From: Myxococcota bacterium
Lineage (GTDB): Bacteria > Myxococcota_A > UBA9160 > SMWR01
Assembly (NCBI GenBank): GCA_039030075.1
Contig: JBCCEW010000001.1
Location: 310,001 to 374,000, forward strand
DNA: 64,000 bases
Direction of reading: 5' to 3'
A program made the translations under genes and the position numbers. This document shows, piece by piece, positions 44,991-53,498 of this stretch; the stretch's first letter is position 1; every line of letters starts with the position of its first letter. Below the pieces are notes generated by a model. The model saw only the letters and a program-made list of their open reading frames with translations. It was not told where the DNA came from and did not search any database.

Positions 44991-45436
44991 CGCTTCGGAT
45001 CACCTCGATGAGCCGCAATTGCCTGGAACCGACAATAGAAGTCGCAGTGCGAGCTTTCGGGGAGGAGACGCGCGCGGACGCAGTCGATGATTTCGAATAC
45101 TCGCTCACGGAGCTGAAGTATCGGGCACATACGCTTGTTGCGCTCGATTCGGACGTCGTAGTGGGAGCCGTTCAAGTGGTGTGGGGCTACCTGATGCCTG
45201 ATACATACACCCTGGCCTGGCTTTGCGTCGATCCACCGCGCCAAAAGAACGGTGTCGGTACACTGCTAATGGAGAACGCGATCTCGTACACGTCACAGCG
45301 CTTGCTGTCGGGTCGCGTCGGTACGATCTACCTGTCCGCGCTGTTTCGTCACGAATTCTACGAGCGGTTTGGATTCACTAGGGGACCGAAGAATCATCAT
45401 GGTGCTCCTGTGATGCTCATGGTTGTAAACGACTAG
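44987..45436 (+). CDS. GNAT acetyltransferase coupled to mccB, MccE-like immunity candidate
   Basis: The protein is 149 residues; its ATG overlaps the mccB stop (ATGA), so the two are translated together. GNAT signs are LAWLCVDPPRQKNGVGTLLMENAI (Q-x-x-G-x-G CoA loop, about 86-91) and the late HEFYERFGFTRG motif. In E. coli the C-terminal GNAT domain of MccE acetylates the toxic aspartyl-nucleotide product and protects the producer; a stand-alone GNAT coupled to mccB fits the same job. Another amide donor or a modification of the peptide itself is the alternative. Confidence 0.8.
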   Translation: MTLRITSMSRNCLEPTIEVAVRAFGEETRADAVDDFEYSLTELKYRAHTLVALDSDVVVGAVQVVWGYLMPDTYTLAWLCVDPPRQKNGVGTLLMENAISYTSQRLLSGRVGTIYLSALFRHEFYERFGFTRGPKNHHGAPVMLMVVND

Positions 45437-45646
45437 ATGGTAGGTGAGCACGAGCAAGTTGGCGTCGTGGCGAACAGGGCTTCTCTGGGCGCCCCAAGAT
45501 CTTTCTGGTGACTGTGTTTTGCGATGCGGGATGTTGAACTGAGCAAGCTTCTATCCTCCGGTTTGCCCCCTTCCATCCACTGCGGATTGCCTTGCCAAGC
45601 GCAACGAGTTGTCTGCGCAACGGAATGGTCAGGAGAGTTCGCTCTC

Positions 45647-46888
45647 TCAATTATCGACTCCGGCGGCGGCGTTCTCGATCTGCTGGTTGATCAGCCCTCG
45701 AATGTCGGAGGGAAGGACGTCCTTGGCGTCGAGCGAGCGCCAGGCATCCAGCGTTCGCGCTGTGGTTTCGCCTGTGAGCTCCCAGATCGGACTGACAGGA
45801 AGGCGAGCAGTGTCGGTGAAACGCCGGACCTGATCCTTGGTGATTCCACTAAGGCTGCGGCTCTTGCCGAAACTGAGCCCGAGCTTGTCCTTAGCCATGT
45901 AGGGAACCGTTGAGACGAAGTCATAGGCGGGGGCAAGTATGGGTGTGCGCTGGTCCGGGTAGAGAAGCGACCAGTTCTTGAGGTGCATGTCGCCGTTTCC
46001 GATTAGCACCGTGAAGACGAGTCTTCGCACGAACTCTCCGGTGCCCTCATCCCCGATCTCTGCCCGAAGGACGGCTGCGATGTTGGCGTAGCTGTGGCCT
46101 TCGTACTTGTCATCTGGGAAGGCGCCGAAGACCTGGGCGAAGTCCTCCATGTGGACGCGCTGGTTTGCAGGGCCACGGTCGAACCGCTCGATCGCCAGCG
46201 CGTTCCCTTTGAGGCTGGTGGCGTCTTCCGGTAGTCCCTGGATTTCTTCGATGGGAAGGAGCTTGGTCGCGGGCACGTCGATGCCGATGGCTCGCGCGAG
46301 CTCCAGCATGGCGAATTCGTTCTCTGGAACGGCAGCGAAACGCATGTCGGGGAGCTTGACGATCCAGGAGCCGCCCATTCCGTCGACAGGAATGGTCAGG
46401 CCTCCGTTCGCCTCCTGGATCGCTGAGAACTTCAGCTGCACGCCGGCGAGGGAGAAACGGAGGGCGGAGTCAGGCTCAGCCTCGACGTCGCCGTCGTGCC
46501 CTTTGGGCGCTCTCTCCGGCTCGCTCGTGTGGTCATGGGGTGAGACGACGACAGCACCAGGTAGATCGGCTCCAAGGGCGGCGAGCAGAAAGAACTCGCG
46601 CTGTTGCTTCACGCCCGCTCGCTCGGCGAGATATCTCCGAAGGTGGCCTTCGGGCAGAAGATTGGAGAAGAAGGGGGGTAGGCGTGCTGATTGTCTTCGA
46701 ATGCTGGAGACGAGTTCGCCGCCGCTCCCCTTGAACGAGAGGCTGAGAGCCGGCCGCTCTGGATCTTCGATGTAGTCCTCCTCAAAGGCGAAGATATGCT
46801 GGTCGCCCGCGAGGCGGTTGATGACGCCGATACGACGGCCATGAAGCTCCACCGCAAGCGCCCTAACTGTGTGGAGGTCAGGTCTCAT
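45647..46888 (-). CDS. hipA: HipA-family serine/threonine kinase toxin
   Basis: The protein is 413 residues from the ATG at 46888 (GGGAGG eight bases upstream; a longer frame starts at 46909). An N-terminal Couple_hipA-type domain (AVELHGRRIGVINR) precedes the HipA kinase: FSLAGVQLKFSA, SWIVKLPD, NEFAMLELARAIGIDVP, LAIERFDR, the catalytic loop IGNGDMHLKNWSLLY and PAYDFVST. HipA phosphorylates glutamyl-tRNA synthetase in E. coli and causes persistence; other HipA proteins use other synthetases. It overlaps hipB by 11 bp. Nucleotide-related toxicity makes it an apt neighbour of the microcin-like locus, but functional linkage is not shown. Confidence 0.92.
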   Translation of the reverse strand: MRPDLHTVRALAVELHGRRIGVINRLAGDQHIFAFEEDYIEDPERPALSLSFKGSGGELVSSIRRQSARLPPFFSNLLPEGHLRRYLAERAGVKQQREFFLLAALGADLPGAVVVSPHDHTSEPERAPKGHDGDVEAEPDSALRFSLAGVQLKFSAIQEANGGLTIPVDGMGGSWIVKLPDMRFAAVPENEFAMLELARAIGIDVPATKLLPIEEIQGLPEDATSLKGNALAIERFDRGPANQRVHMEDFAQVFGAFPDDKYEGHSYANIAAVLRAEIGDEGTGEFVRRLVFTVLIGNGDMHLKNWSLLYPDQRTPILAPAYDFVSTVPYMAKDKLGLSFGKSRSLSGITKDQVRRFTDTARLPVSPIWELTGETTARTLDAWRSLDAKDVLPSDIRGLINQQIENAAAGVDN

Positions 46889-47237
46889 CGATGGCCTCCC
46901 AATCAGCACGGGTCACATTGGAGGTGTCTTCGATGTAGAGCGCTTCGGCGCTTCGGCCGTCATCACCGCTTTGGTGGTGATAGTCGCGGAGTAGGGCGTT
47001 AACTCCGGGCACGAGGGCGCGCGGCACGAGGATCAGGTCGTGGTCAAGGACGCGGACGAGGTCGAGAAGGGTGTCGTATCGGGGGGCAACCCTGCCGGTT
47101 TCGATCCAGGACACGTGAACCTGGGGCAGGCCAGCGCGTTCGCCGAGCTCGCGCTGACTCCAGCCGCGGTTCAAGCGCGCCTGTTTGAGTTCCAGGCGCA
47201 TTGCTTCAGGTAGGCTGTTGAGTCGGGTAGATTTCAT
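46878..47237 (-). CDS. hipB: HipB-type XRE antitoxin and autorepressor
   Basis: The 119-residue protein has a Cro/C1 HTH (LKQARLNRGWSQRELGERAGL, PQVHVSWIETGRVAP, YDTLLDLVRVLDHDLILV) and a C-terminal tail (about 75-119) that usually contacts HipA. It is the first gene of the hipBA operon. The most proximal of four operator-like boxes covers its start codon, as expected for autorepression. The long acidic tail is typical of the larger HipB-like antitoxins. Confidence 0.9.
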   Translation of the reverse strand: MKSTRLNSLPEAMRLELKQARLNRGWSQRELGERAGLPQVHVSWIETGRVAPRYDTLLDLVRVLDHDLILVPRALVPGVNALLRDYHHQSGDDGRSAEALYIEDTSNVTRADWEAIDET

Positions 47238-47347
47238 ATGCGATCCTATATCAAAAAGGCAATTTCATATAGTTTCGCATATGACTCGTATTAGAGTCAA
47301 TATGTGATTCTATATTGATTAGCCAAATTGATATAGTTTTACATATC
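47235..47347. promoter_or_regulatory. Four operator-like boxes in the hipBA promoter region
   Basis: Four 18-bp boxes of the type ATATAG-N6-ATAT lie at 47235-47252 (inverted), 47266-47283, 47299-47316 (inverted) and 47330-47347. Example boxes are CATATAGTTTCGCATATG and GATATAGTTTTACATATC. Their starts are 31, 33 and 31 bp apart, about three helical turns, so all would face the same side of DNA. The region is strikingly AT-rich compared with its surroundings and could also attract the H-NS-like protein. Confidence 0.65.
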
Positions 47348-47944
47348 AAAACCGGTGCTTACTCGCAATTTCAAGGGGTTAAGGGCGCGATTGCGCGAAC
47401 CCCGTGGTGTGCTCATTGGCAGAACGCAAGGAAGTGGGCTCCAGCGCAGGGCTTTGCCGGGGCACGGAGCCTCTCTGGGCGTGTCCAGATAGCTCTTACC
47501 TCAGAAGGTCCCCCTCGGTGCCATTGGGACGCCTCTGCGGGCTTCTGTCGGCGATTCCCGACCCTCAGTGCTCAGATAGGTGGCGAGACGAATCGCGAAG
47601 GGCCGGCAGGCGCTGTCTCAGAACGTGGCTCGAGCTCCAGAAGCACTGCGTCCCGGCAGCCGTCCTGGGGCGTTGGAACCGCGCAGAGCTCTCTATTCGT
47701 CCGAGGTCTGAGCCGACGTGCGGGTGACACCATCAAGGAAGTCGAATCAAGAGTGTTCGGCTGGCGCTGGCGAAGGTCTGTTCGTTGCTCACCGCTAGGG
47801 CAGCGATCCCACATCAAAAGCGAGAGCGCCCTCTGGCCCGACCATCAAGCGCCGGAGTCACGGCCCGGGGTTGAGGCAGCGGCTTCACCAAGACGAAGGA
47901 TGTCTCATCAGAGCGTGGTTCGAAAATCTCTACTCTGTGTCTCT
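47348..47944. other. 597-bp stretch without a convincing gene
   Basis: A long rightward frame (from 47315) crosses this region but continues antisense through the well-supported gene at 47945-48388 and has unnatural composition. Shorter frames lack ribosome sites. No RNA gene or hairpin stands out. Confidence 0.4.
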
Positions 47945-48388
47945 CTACGTGGCGCTGACCAGCTTCTCAGCGTGCCGAATGCCTTTCGGAGTCATCTCGA
48001 ACAGGAGCTCTCCGTCTTCGCTTTCGTCTACGACTCTAAACTGGCCGGTGCCGACATTCACGTACATCCAGAATTTCGCCACCCACTCGTCTTCTTCTGT
48101 TATCCACGGCGCACGGAATGCTCCTTCTGAGAGCCAGATCTTGTTTCGGCGAAACCTTCGCGCAAGTTCCGCTACCTGGTCCTTCGGGTAGCCGGTGTAC
48201 GCGGCCAGTTTCGTAACGTCTGTGCCTACGTACATGGTGGACAGTAGTACTGCAGCGGCGACGAATGCCTCGTGATCTCGTTCAAGCTCAGGGTCCCACT
48301 CCTCTATTGCCAAGACTACCTGGCCGAACGGTGGTGGGGTTCCATCATCGCTCGCCTCGGAGAATGAGACGATATTGTCATTGTTCAT
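47945..48388 (-). CDS. Small protein with winged-helix-like region
   Basis: The protein is 147 residues from the ATG at 48388, with AAGGAG about ten bases upstream, which decides against the longer frame. Residues about 50-105 look like a winged helix (AAVLLSTMYVG, TKLAAYTGYPKDQVAELARRFRRNKIW, then a WITEEDEW turn), followed by a strand-rich C-terminal part (FEMTPKGIRHAEKL). A DNA-binding or regulatory function is likely. It stands alone between hipBA and the zinc-ribbon gene. Confidence 0.6.
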   Translation of the reverse strand: MNNDNIVSFSEASDDGTPPPFGQVVLAIEEWDPELERDHEAFVAAAVLLSTMYVGTDVTKLAAYTGYPKDQVAELARRFRRNKIWLSEGAFRAPWITEEDEWVAKFWMYVNVGTGQFRVVDESEDGELLFEMTPKGIRHAEKLVSAT

Positions 48389-48627
48389 ACGGGTACTCCT
48401 TTTCTGTTCTCTCTTGTGCAATCGCCGAAGCACGATAAAGGTTGTCTTGGGATGAGTCAACACTTTATTGTGTATTCTTGGATTCGCTCCGTACCCTGAC
48501 CAAGGGGACGAGGGTGGGACTGCCTACGTCAGCGCGAGGTTCGCGAGATCGGAGCGGAGGTAGCGGCCGCGCAGCGAACTCGTACCAAGACAGTCTGCCG
48601 CCGGAAGCTCGCGGCTTGGCTACAAGC

Positions 48628-49428
48628 TCACCCCGGAACCGAGACGAGACCCAGCGCTATCTGAATCTTCTTCCCACACCCTTCACACGTCCAGCGCGTA
48701 CCGACCTCGATCTCGTCTTTCCAGATCCAGACAGCCACATCGCATTCCGGCCCCGGGCAGACAGCCTTCTCCTGGGCGGGTCGCCAAGTGACTCCACGAT
48801 CGCTGTTCTCGCGGACCGTATAGACTGCGCCACACGCAAAGCAGCGTGCCTCGCGTTCTTGGGCGTCCGGGATTCGTTTTCGGATCGGCTTCGCACAGCG
48901 CCCGCATTGAATAGTCGCGAAGTTTCCAAACGTCAGATTGAAAACTCCAGACGCAAGCACATCCTCAAGCTTCGCAGCGACTTCCGCGCATCGTGACCGC
49001 AATCTCGCCAGCCGCTCGCTATCCGTCGCTTGATCGAGCTGACCGAGCGTCGGCATATGCAGGTACGAGCCAAGCGCGTCGTAGTGCTTCTTCAACGCTG
49101 AGTTGTCGAGCACAACCTCAGCTCCGATCTCCCTCATCTCATCCGGACGCTCGCCGAACTCGGTCTCTATTCCGAACCTGAGGGTCGAGCTCGCATCCGC
49201 ATGTGGGTCAATCTCCAGCAGGAGTGCCAAGAGCTTGCGCGGCTGCCACGTCAAGTACTCCTCTGGCGGGATCTCAGAACGGTATGCCTCCGCGCGGTCG
49301 TAGGTTAACGCCTCCATCGCTAGCCTAAGCTCCAAAGCGGCATATCGAAGACCGTGATCGCCAGCCCTCGTCATCTCCGAAGCCCTATCTAGAGCCTCTC
49401 GAGCTAGGTTGCGAAAGTTCTCCCGCAT
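48628..49428 (-). CDS. Helical N-terminus plus zinc-ribbon protein
   Basis: The protein has 266 residues. The first 150 are helical (LELRLAMEALTYDRA, HYDALGSYLHMPT) and could be a HEPN-like bundle without a clear R-x4-H motif. The C-terminal 100 residues have three CxxC-type knuckles (CGRC, CFAC, then CPGPEC and CEGCGKK), which should bind two zinc ions. Similar zinc-ribbon proteins with helical N-termini are found on islands without known function. RNA or DNA binding is plausible. Confidence 0.65.
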   Translation of the reverse strand: MRENFRNLAREALDRASEMTRAGDHGLRYAALELRLAMEALTYDRAEAYRSEIPPEEYLTWQPRKLLALLLEIDPHADASSTLRFGIETEFGERPDEMREIGAEVVLDNSALKKHYDALGSYLHMPTLGQLDQATDSERLARLRSRCAEVAAKLEDVLASGVFNLTFGNFATIQCGRCAKPIRKRIPDAQEREARCFACGAVYTVRENSDRGVTWRPAQEKAVCPGPECDVAVWIWKDEIEVGTRWTCEGCGKKIQIALGLVSVPG

Positions 49429-49701
49429 TTCCCCTCCGAAGAGTCCGGAGCTCCGAGAAGCGCAGCACCTAAAGCTCTACGCATAGATTCGCTCGGAGCT
49501 GGACTTCGCGAAAACCGCAAGACCCACGAGCTCTTCTTGAGCATCGGACTCGACTCGCTCTACGTCGAGGAACTCCGACTTGGGCAGGAACAGACCCGAC
49601 AATCGCACCTGCTGCCGCAACACGCCGCCCGAGTTCGACTGACGGCCTTGTTAACGAAGCCTTAACCCGATTCCTCTAGGGTTGAATGTGGAGGAACGCC
49701 A

Positions 49702-49959
49702 ATGGACGAAACCAAACAAGCCGGTAAGCGAGCGAGTCGAGCCACGGCGGGCACGGTCTCGTCCGGAGACCTAACGACCGCGTATCGTATCGCGGCAAAT
49801 CTCGTGGCCGATCACGGGGATACATATCTCCCCTTGTTCGAGCGCCTCGATCTCGAGATCACTGCCCGTGACGAGAGGCGGGCGATTCTCGATCGGGCTG
49901 CTGAAGTTGCCAAGCAAGCCCCGGGACACGCGCGCGATGATTCTCAGTCGCCGAGCTAG
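49702..49959 (+). CDS. Small protein upstream of the integrase
   Basis: The 85-residue ORF starts at an ATG with GGAGGA nine bases upstream. The core is helical (AANLVADHGDTYLPLFERLDLEI) with a basic C-terminal helix (RDERRAILDRAAEVA). Very similar small proteins are common upstream of tyrosine integrases in proteobacterial islands. No function is known. The 12-bp repeats start 24 bp after its stop. Confidence 0.65.
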   Translation: MDETKQAGKRASRATAGTVSSGDLTTAYRIAANLVADHGDTYLPLFERLDLEITARDERRAILDRAAEVAKQAPGHARDDSQSPS

Positions 49960-49982
49960 CAGATGCGCCCGCGCCTCAGTGA

Positions 49983-50262
49983 CTGTCACACAAATTGGTA
50001 CACAAACTGGCACACATTCTGCCGCTACGGTGATTCGACCCGGGAAGGGAATCGTTTCAGATCAATGCGTTAGCAGGCGAGGCCGTCTAGGTCGAATCCG
50101 GCCCGGGGAGCCACAATCCCCTCTCATCTGACTTCAAGACAACCCGCCAAGCCACTCAGGGCACTGAACAACGCTGATCAACAGACGCATTATTGTGTTG
50201 ACAGTTGTGTGACATTGGTATACGAATTGGTACACATTCTGGCACACACGGAGGTACACAGT
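49983..50262. repeat. Two arrays of 12-bp tandem repeats, probable integrase arm sites
   Basis: Array 1 (49983-50018) has three units: CTGTCACACAAA, TTGGTACACAAA, CTGGCACACATT. Array 2 (50215-50262) has four units: TTGGTATACGAA, TTGGTACACATT, CTGGCACACACG, GAGGTACACAGT. All units share (T)GGYACACA and a strict 12-bp register. They flank about 200 bp and end 16 bp before the integrase start, as arm-type sites around an attP core would. No strong core is proved; a degenerate tRNA-like 3' end lies between them. Confidence 0.65.
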
Positions 50263-50277
50263 TTGTGATCTGAAACC

Positions 50278-51600
50278 ATGAGCGACTACTTGATCCAGAG
50301 GAACGGGTACTTCTACTACTACCGGCGCGTTCCCAAACATCTGGCTCCCATCGAGCCCCGCGAGCACATCAAGATCTCGCTACGCACCAGGGACAAGGCC
50401 CTGGCCCGAAAACGCGCCCTCATTCACAACGAGAGCACCGAACGCTATTGGCGTGAGCTTGGCGCCGCGCCCACAATCGAGGATGGCGACCAATACCGCG
50501 CTGCGGTCCAAACCGCGCGCCTTCATGGCTTTGTCTATCGCGACATCATTGATCTCTCCGCCAACGCGGAGCTCACCGAGGTTGTGAATCGCCTCCTCGC
50601 GTTACGAGATGCCACCCCAGCGGCAGAAGGCAATTCGCTCCTCCGCGATGCCCTTCTGGGGACAGCGAGCAGGCCCGAGGTGCTCCTAAGTCAGGCCTTC
50701 GACATCTATCGCCCACGTTGCGTTGACCGCTTATCCGGAAAGTCGGATCTACAGATCCGAAAATGGGAGAACCCGCGGCGACTCGCGATCGAGAACTTCA
50801 TTCGTGCTGTAGGAGACAAGCCGATCGCTGATGTCTGCCGCAAGGACGTCCTTGCGTTTCAGGATTGGTGGATCGCGCGTATTCGGGACGAGGGCATAAG
50901 ATCCGCCACGGCCAACAAGCAGTTGCGGCAGGTCAGAGACATCCTGTCGAGTGTCGTCATCGCATGCGAGCTGAGTTCTGATGATGCGGATGTACACACT
51001 ATGTTCGCGAAGATCCAGTTCCTCTCTACGGATGGGAGCCGCCGGTCGTTCGAGGCATCCTACGTCCAAGACGTTCTTCTTACAGGCGACGCATTGGATG
51101 GGATGAACAACGAATCCCGAGCGCTCGTCTACCTCATGGCTGATACCGGTGCTCGCGTGTCGGAGATCTCAGGCCTTCTCGCTGAGGACATCCGCTTGGA
51201 TACGCGCATCCCGTTTATTCACATCCGCGCGAATGAGAAGCGTGACCTTAAGACCCCGAGCTCCGAGCGTAAGATTCCACTCGTTGGAGCAGCACTCTTT
51301 GCAGCGCAACAATTTCCGGACGGCCTGTCGCGATACTCGAGTGCGGATAGTGCCTCGAGCCAGGTCAACAAGTACCTCAGAGAGAACCGGCTGAATCCAA
51401 CGAAACAGCATTCGCTCTATTCGCTGCGACACACCTTTAAGGATCGGCTGCGTGACGTTCAGGCCCCCGAAGAGGTCATCGACAACCTCATGGGTCACAA
51501 ATCTCGGGGGCCCAAGTACGGCCGCGGGCACATCCTCGAAACGAGGCTCGAATGGCTAGAGCGAATCGCCTACGACGCGTCCGAAATCACATGGGTATGA
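50278..51600 (+). CDS. Tyrosine recombinase / integrase (DUF6538-type N-terminus)
   Basis: The 440-residue protein has the N-terminal arm-binding region typical of island integrases (YLIQRNGYFYYYRRVPKHL), a SAM-like core-binding domain (about 140-235) and the catalytic domain with Arg in TGARVSEISGL, His-x-x-Arg in LYSLRHTFKD, a late His in MGHKSRG and Tyr near YGRGH. The 12-bp repeat arrays directly upstream fit arm sites for it. It may belong to a different, older or nested element than the integrase at 52164-53267. Confidence 0.88.
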   Translation: MSDYLIQRNGYFYYYRRVPKHLAPIEPREHIKISLRTRDKALARKRALIHNESTERYWRELGAAPTIEDGDQYRAAVQTARLHGFVYRDIIDLSANAELTEVVNRLLALRDATPAAEGNSLLRDALLGTASRPEVLLSQAFDIYRPRCVDRLSGKSDLQIRKWENPRRLAIENFIRAVGDKPIADVCRKDVLAFQDWWIARIRDEGIRSATANKQLRQVRDILSSVVIACELSSDDADVHTMFAKIQFLSTDGSRRSFEASYVQDVLLTGDALDGMNNESRALVYLMADTGARVSEISGLLAEDIRLDTRIPFIHIRANEKRDLKTPSSERKIPLVGAALFAAQQFPDGLSRYSSADSASSQVNKYLRENRLNPTKQHSLYSLRHTFKDRLRDVQAPEEVIDNLMGHKSRGPKYGRGHILETRLEWLERIAYDASEITWV

Positions 51601-51841
51601 TGGCGAGCTCGCGCCAATATGCACGGCCTCGCTCGCTCGGATTCTCGTTCTAGCCCAGCAAGAGCTGGCAAGCCGAGTGGGGGATTTCTAGGCGAGGATC
51701 TTGAGGTAGGGGTCGATCGGCCCGGCTTCGCTGTGGCGGCTCTTGGAGCCGGGCCTGCAAGCGCGGTTGCGCGGCGAGGCCTACAGGTCAGGGTGTAGGC
51801 TTCCGATAGCCAGATCGAAGGGCTTTCTAGGAGATGCGCTC

Positions 51842-52051
51842 ATGAAGTTTGGTCTTGTGCTTGCCGCAATCGCACTTCTCGCTTCCGCAGGGCTCGCCTA
51901 CGCTGCGCTTGATGTAAACCCGAGGGCGGCTGTCGAGTACTACCCCGGACATACCCACGAGGGTGAGACGACGATCGGGGCTCCGTCGCATAGTGGCGGA
52001 ACCGATAAGTGGGGCTGTCACAACGCCTCACGGCCGTATCACTGCCACTGA
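51842..52051 (+). CDS. Small exported YHYH-type protein
   Basis: The protein is 69 residues from the ATG at 51842, with AGGAG nine bases upstream. A signal peptide of about 21 residues (MKFGLVLAAIALLASAG, cleavage near YAA) precedes a short mature domain ending in DKWGCHNASRPYHCH, the Cys/His-rich YHYH-type motif of small periplasmic proteins. Metal binding is plausible. It lies between the two integrases and may be cargo. Confidence 0.65.
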   Translation: MKFGLVLAAIALLASAGLAYAALDVNPRAAVEYYPGHTHEGETTIGAPSHSGGTDKWGCHNASRPYHCH

Positions 52052-52163
52052 GCCCGGCTTGGCGAGGCCCACGGCGCGGCGCGAGGCGCGCGCCTGGTTC
52101 TCGCTTGACAACTGAACACCCGACGCGCGGGCCCTCTGTCCATAGGCCGGGGGGCTTCGGGCG

Positions 52164-53267
52164 TCAGCCTTCGAGCGCGTCGGAGATTCCAAGAACGGCG
52201 CGCTTTCGAAGCTCGTTCGTCGAGGCCACATATCGCTCGACGACGCCGAGCCCGCTCCAGCCTCCGAGATCACGAACGGTCTCGATGTCGGTTCCGTTCG
52301 CGAGCGCTAGGGAAGCGAACGAGCGGCGAAGCATGTGTAGGCCCGGCTTGGTGGCAGGGTCGAAGAGATCCGCATCCTCGAAGGCCGTTCGCACGGCTGC
52401 GCAGAGGGGCTTGAGAGGCCAGCGCGAGCCTGTCTTCTCGTTGCGCTGAAACACCCAGTCCGAATCGGACGAATTCGCGAGCCGCAGCCGGTGTAGTCGC
52501 AGAGCTCTGATCAGCGCTGGGGAGCAATCGATCGTCCGCTCAGCGTGATTCTTTGGAGCGAAGTCTTCGGCTTCTGGCTTGGAGCAGATGTGAATCACGC
52601 CTTCAGCCAACTCTACGTCCCGCCATAGCAGCGCTCGCAGCTCAGAGTTCCGCATACCCGTGTGTGCAGCCGTGAGCAGCACGATTCGGACCCTCGGCGC
52701 GGCCGCGTCCAGGAGATCTCTGATCTGTGCTGCTGAGAGGATAGTTGGGGCAGGGCGGGCCTCTCGGAGCAGCTTGATGGGGCAGGGCAAGCGATCAAGC
52801 TCGCTGTCGTCCACAGCGAGCCGGAGAGACGCTTTGAGGAGCCTGAGCGCTTGGTTGATCGTGGGCGGTCTCAGGCCATCTTCACGGCGTCTCGCGCAGA
52901 ACTTGGAAACGTCCGAACGACGGAGCGTGTCGGCGGGTTTCTGGCCTAGGAGACGCTTCAGCGGTCGCGAGACAGTGAGGGCTGACTTCACCGTACGAGG
53001 TCGGGAGCCCTTGTCGCGGAGGTGCTGGATGTAGCGGTCGACGGCCGCAGCGACCGTGAGCCTCGAACCTCTAGGAGCGGGCGGTGGGGTTTGGGCTGGG
53101 ACACCGCGCCGGGCGACTCGTTCCTTTGTGGCCTGGAGCTCGAGCAGCTCGCGTTCGGCCTCGAGCCGGGTCTTGCCCGCCGAGCGCCGAATCCTCCTCC
53201 CACCGATCCGAATGTCGACATACCAGCGCCCACCGCGCGGGTACACCTTTCCATCATCAGAGCGCAT
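52164..53267 (-). CDS. int: Tyrosine recombinase / integrase next to the tRNA-Lys scar
   Basis: The protein is 367 residues from the ATG at 53267 (MRSDDGKVYPRGGRWYVDIR); a frame extends 26 residues further without better support. After an arm-binding N-terminus and a SAM-like domain (about 85-175, IQHLRDKGSRPRT), the catalytic domain has Arg in HTGMRNSELRALL, the LHMLRRSFAS box, GGWSGLG and Tyr in VERYVAST. The gene ends toward the island and starts 149 bp from the tRNA-Lys fragment, so it is the likely integrase of the island. Confidence 0.9.
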   Translation of the reverse strand: MRSDDGKVYPRGGRWYVDIRIGGRRIRRSAGKTRLEAERELLELQATKERVARRGVPAQTPPPAPRGSRLTVAAAVDRYIQHLRDKGSRPRTVKSALTVSRPLKRLLGQKPADTLRRSDVSKFCARRREDGLRPPTINQALRLLKASLRLAVDDSELDRLPCPIKLLREARPAPTILSAAQIRDLLDAAAPRVRIVLLTAAHTGMRNSELRALLWRDVELAEGVIHICSKPEAEDFAPKNHAERTIDCSPALIRALRLHRLRLANSSDSDWVFQRNEKTGSRWPLKPLCAAVRTAFEDADLFDPATKPGLHMLRRSFASLALANGTDIETVRDLGGWSGLGVVERYVASTNELRKRAVLGISDALEG

Positions 53268-53415
53268 GATCTCGTCCGATCCGCCCGAGATTCCGAAGGG
53301 CGGCGACTGTGCCCAACGTGTGTCCGTTCGACCGCGCGCGGACACAGGTTGAGTAGGGTGCGTTTCTGATGGGAAACCAGGCGGTTAGGAGCGTCTCCGG
53401 GACTGCTGTGTCGCT

Positions 53416-53460
53416 CTTTTAATCCGAGGGTCGGGGGTTCGAGCCCCCCACGGCCTACCA
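53416..53460 (+). other. 3' fragment of tRNA-Lys(UUU), island attachment scar (attR)
   Basis: The sequence from the anticodon loop CTTTTAA (53416-53422, anticodon TTT 53418-53420) through a GGGGG/CCCCC T-stem (53432-53436 and 53444-53448) to CCA (53458-53460) is a normal tRNA 3' half. No D-arm or 5' acceptor strand exists upstream, and the 5' anticodon stem does not pair. This is the classic duplicated 3' end left by tRNA-directed integration. Confidence 0.85.
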
Positions 53461-53498
53461 ACACAAGCGACGCCGAACCCGCTCGCTCGCTGCCTGGC

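Larger units (their letters stand above)
1..53460. mobile_element. Right-hand part of an integrated mobilizable genomic island
   Basis: The right border is set by a 45-bp tRNA-Lys(UUU) 3' fragment (53416-53460) beside a tyrosine integrase, the usual scar of site-specific insertion into a tRNA 3' end. Because the fragment reads on the + strand and lacks its 5' half, the element should lie to its left and the intact tRNA-Lys should sit at the other border. I see no intact tRNA in the window, so the left border is probably outside. Inside are a MOBF relaxase, a coupling ATPase, an H-NS-like protein, a second integrase, hipBA and many nuclease or protease cassettes. By eye, codon third positions are less GC-rich than right of 53.46 kb. 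Several nested elements rather than one island cannot be excluded. Confidence 0.65.

Noticed and set aside
47315..48130. 271-residue rightward ORF
   Set aside because: It is antisense to the well-supported gene at 47945-48388, crosses the hip operator region and has unnatural composition.
50091..50114. tRNA-like 3' end (TCGAATCC ... GCCA) between the two 12-bp repeat arrays
   Set aside because: One T of the T-loop is missing, the T-stem does not pair and no upstream tRNA body exists, so I do not call a tRNA or attachment core.
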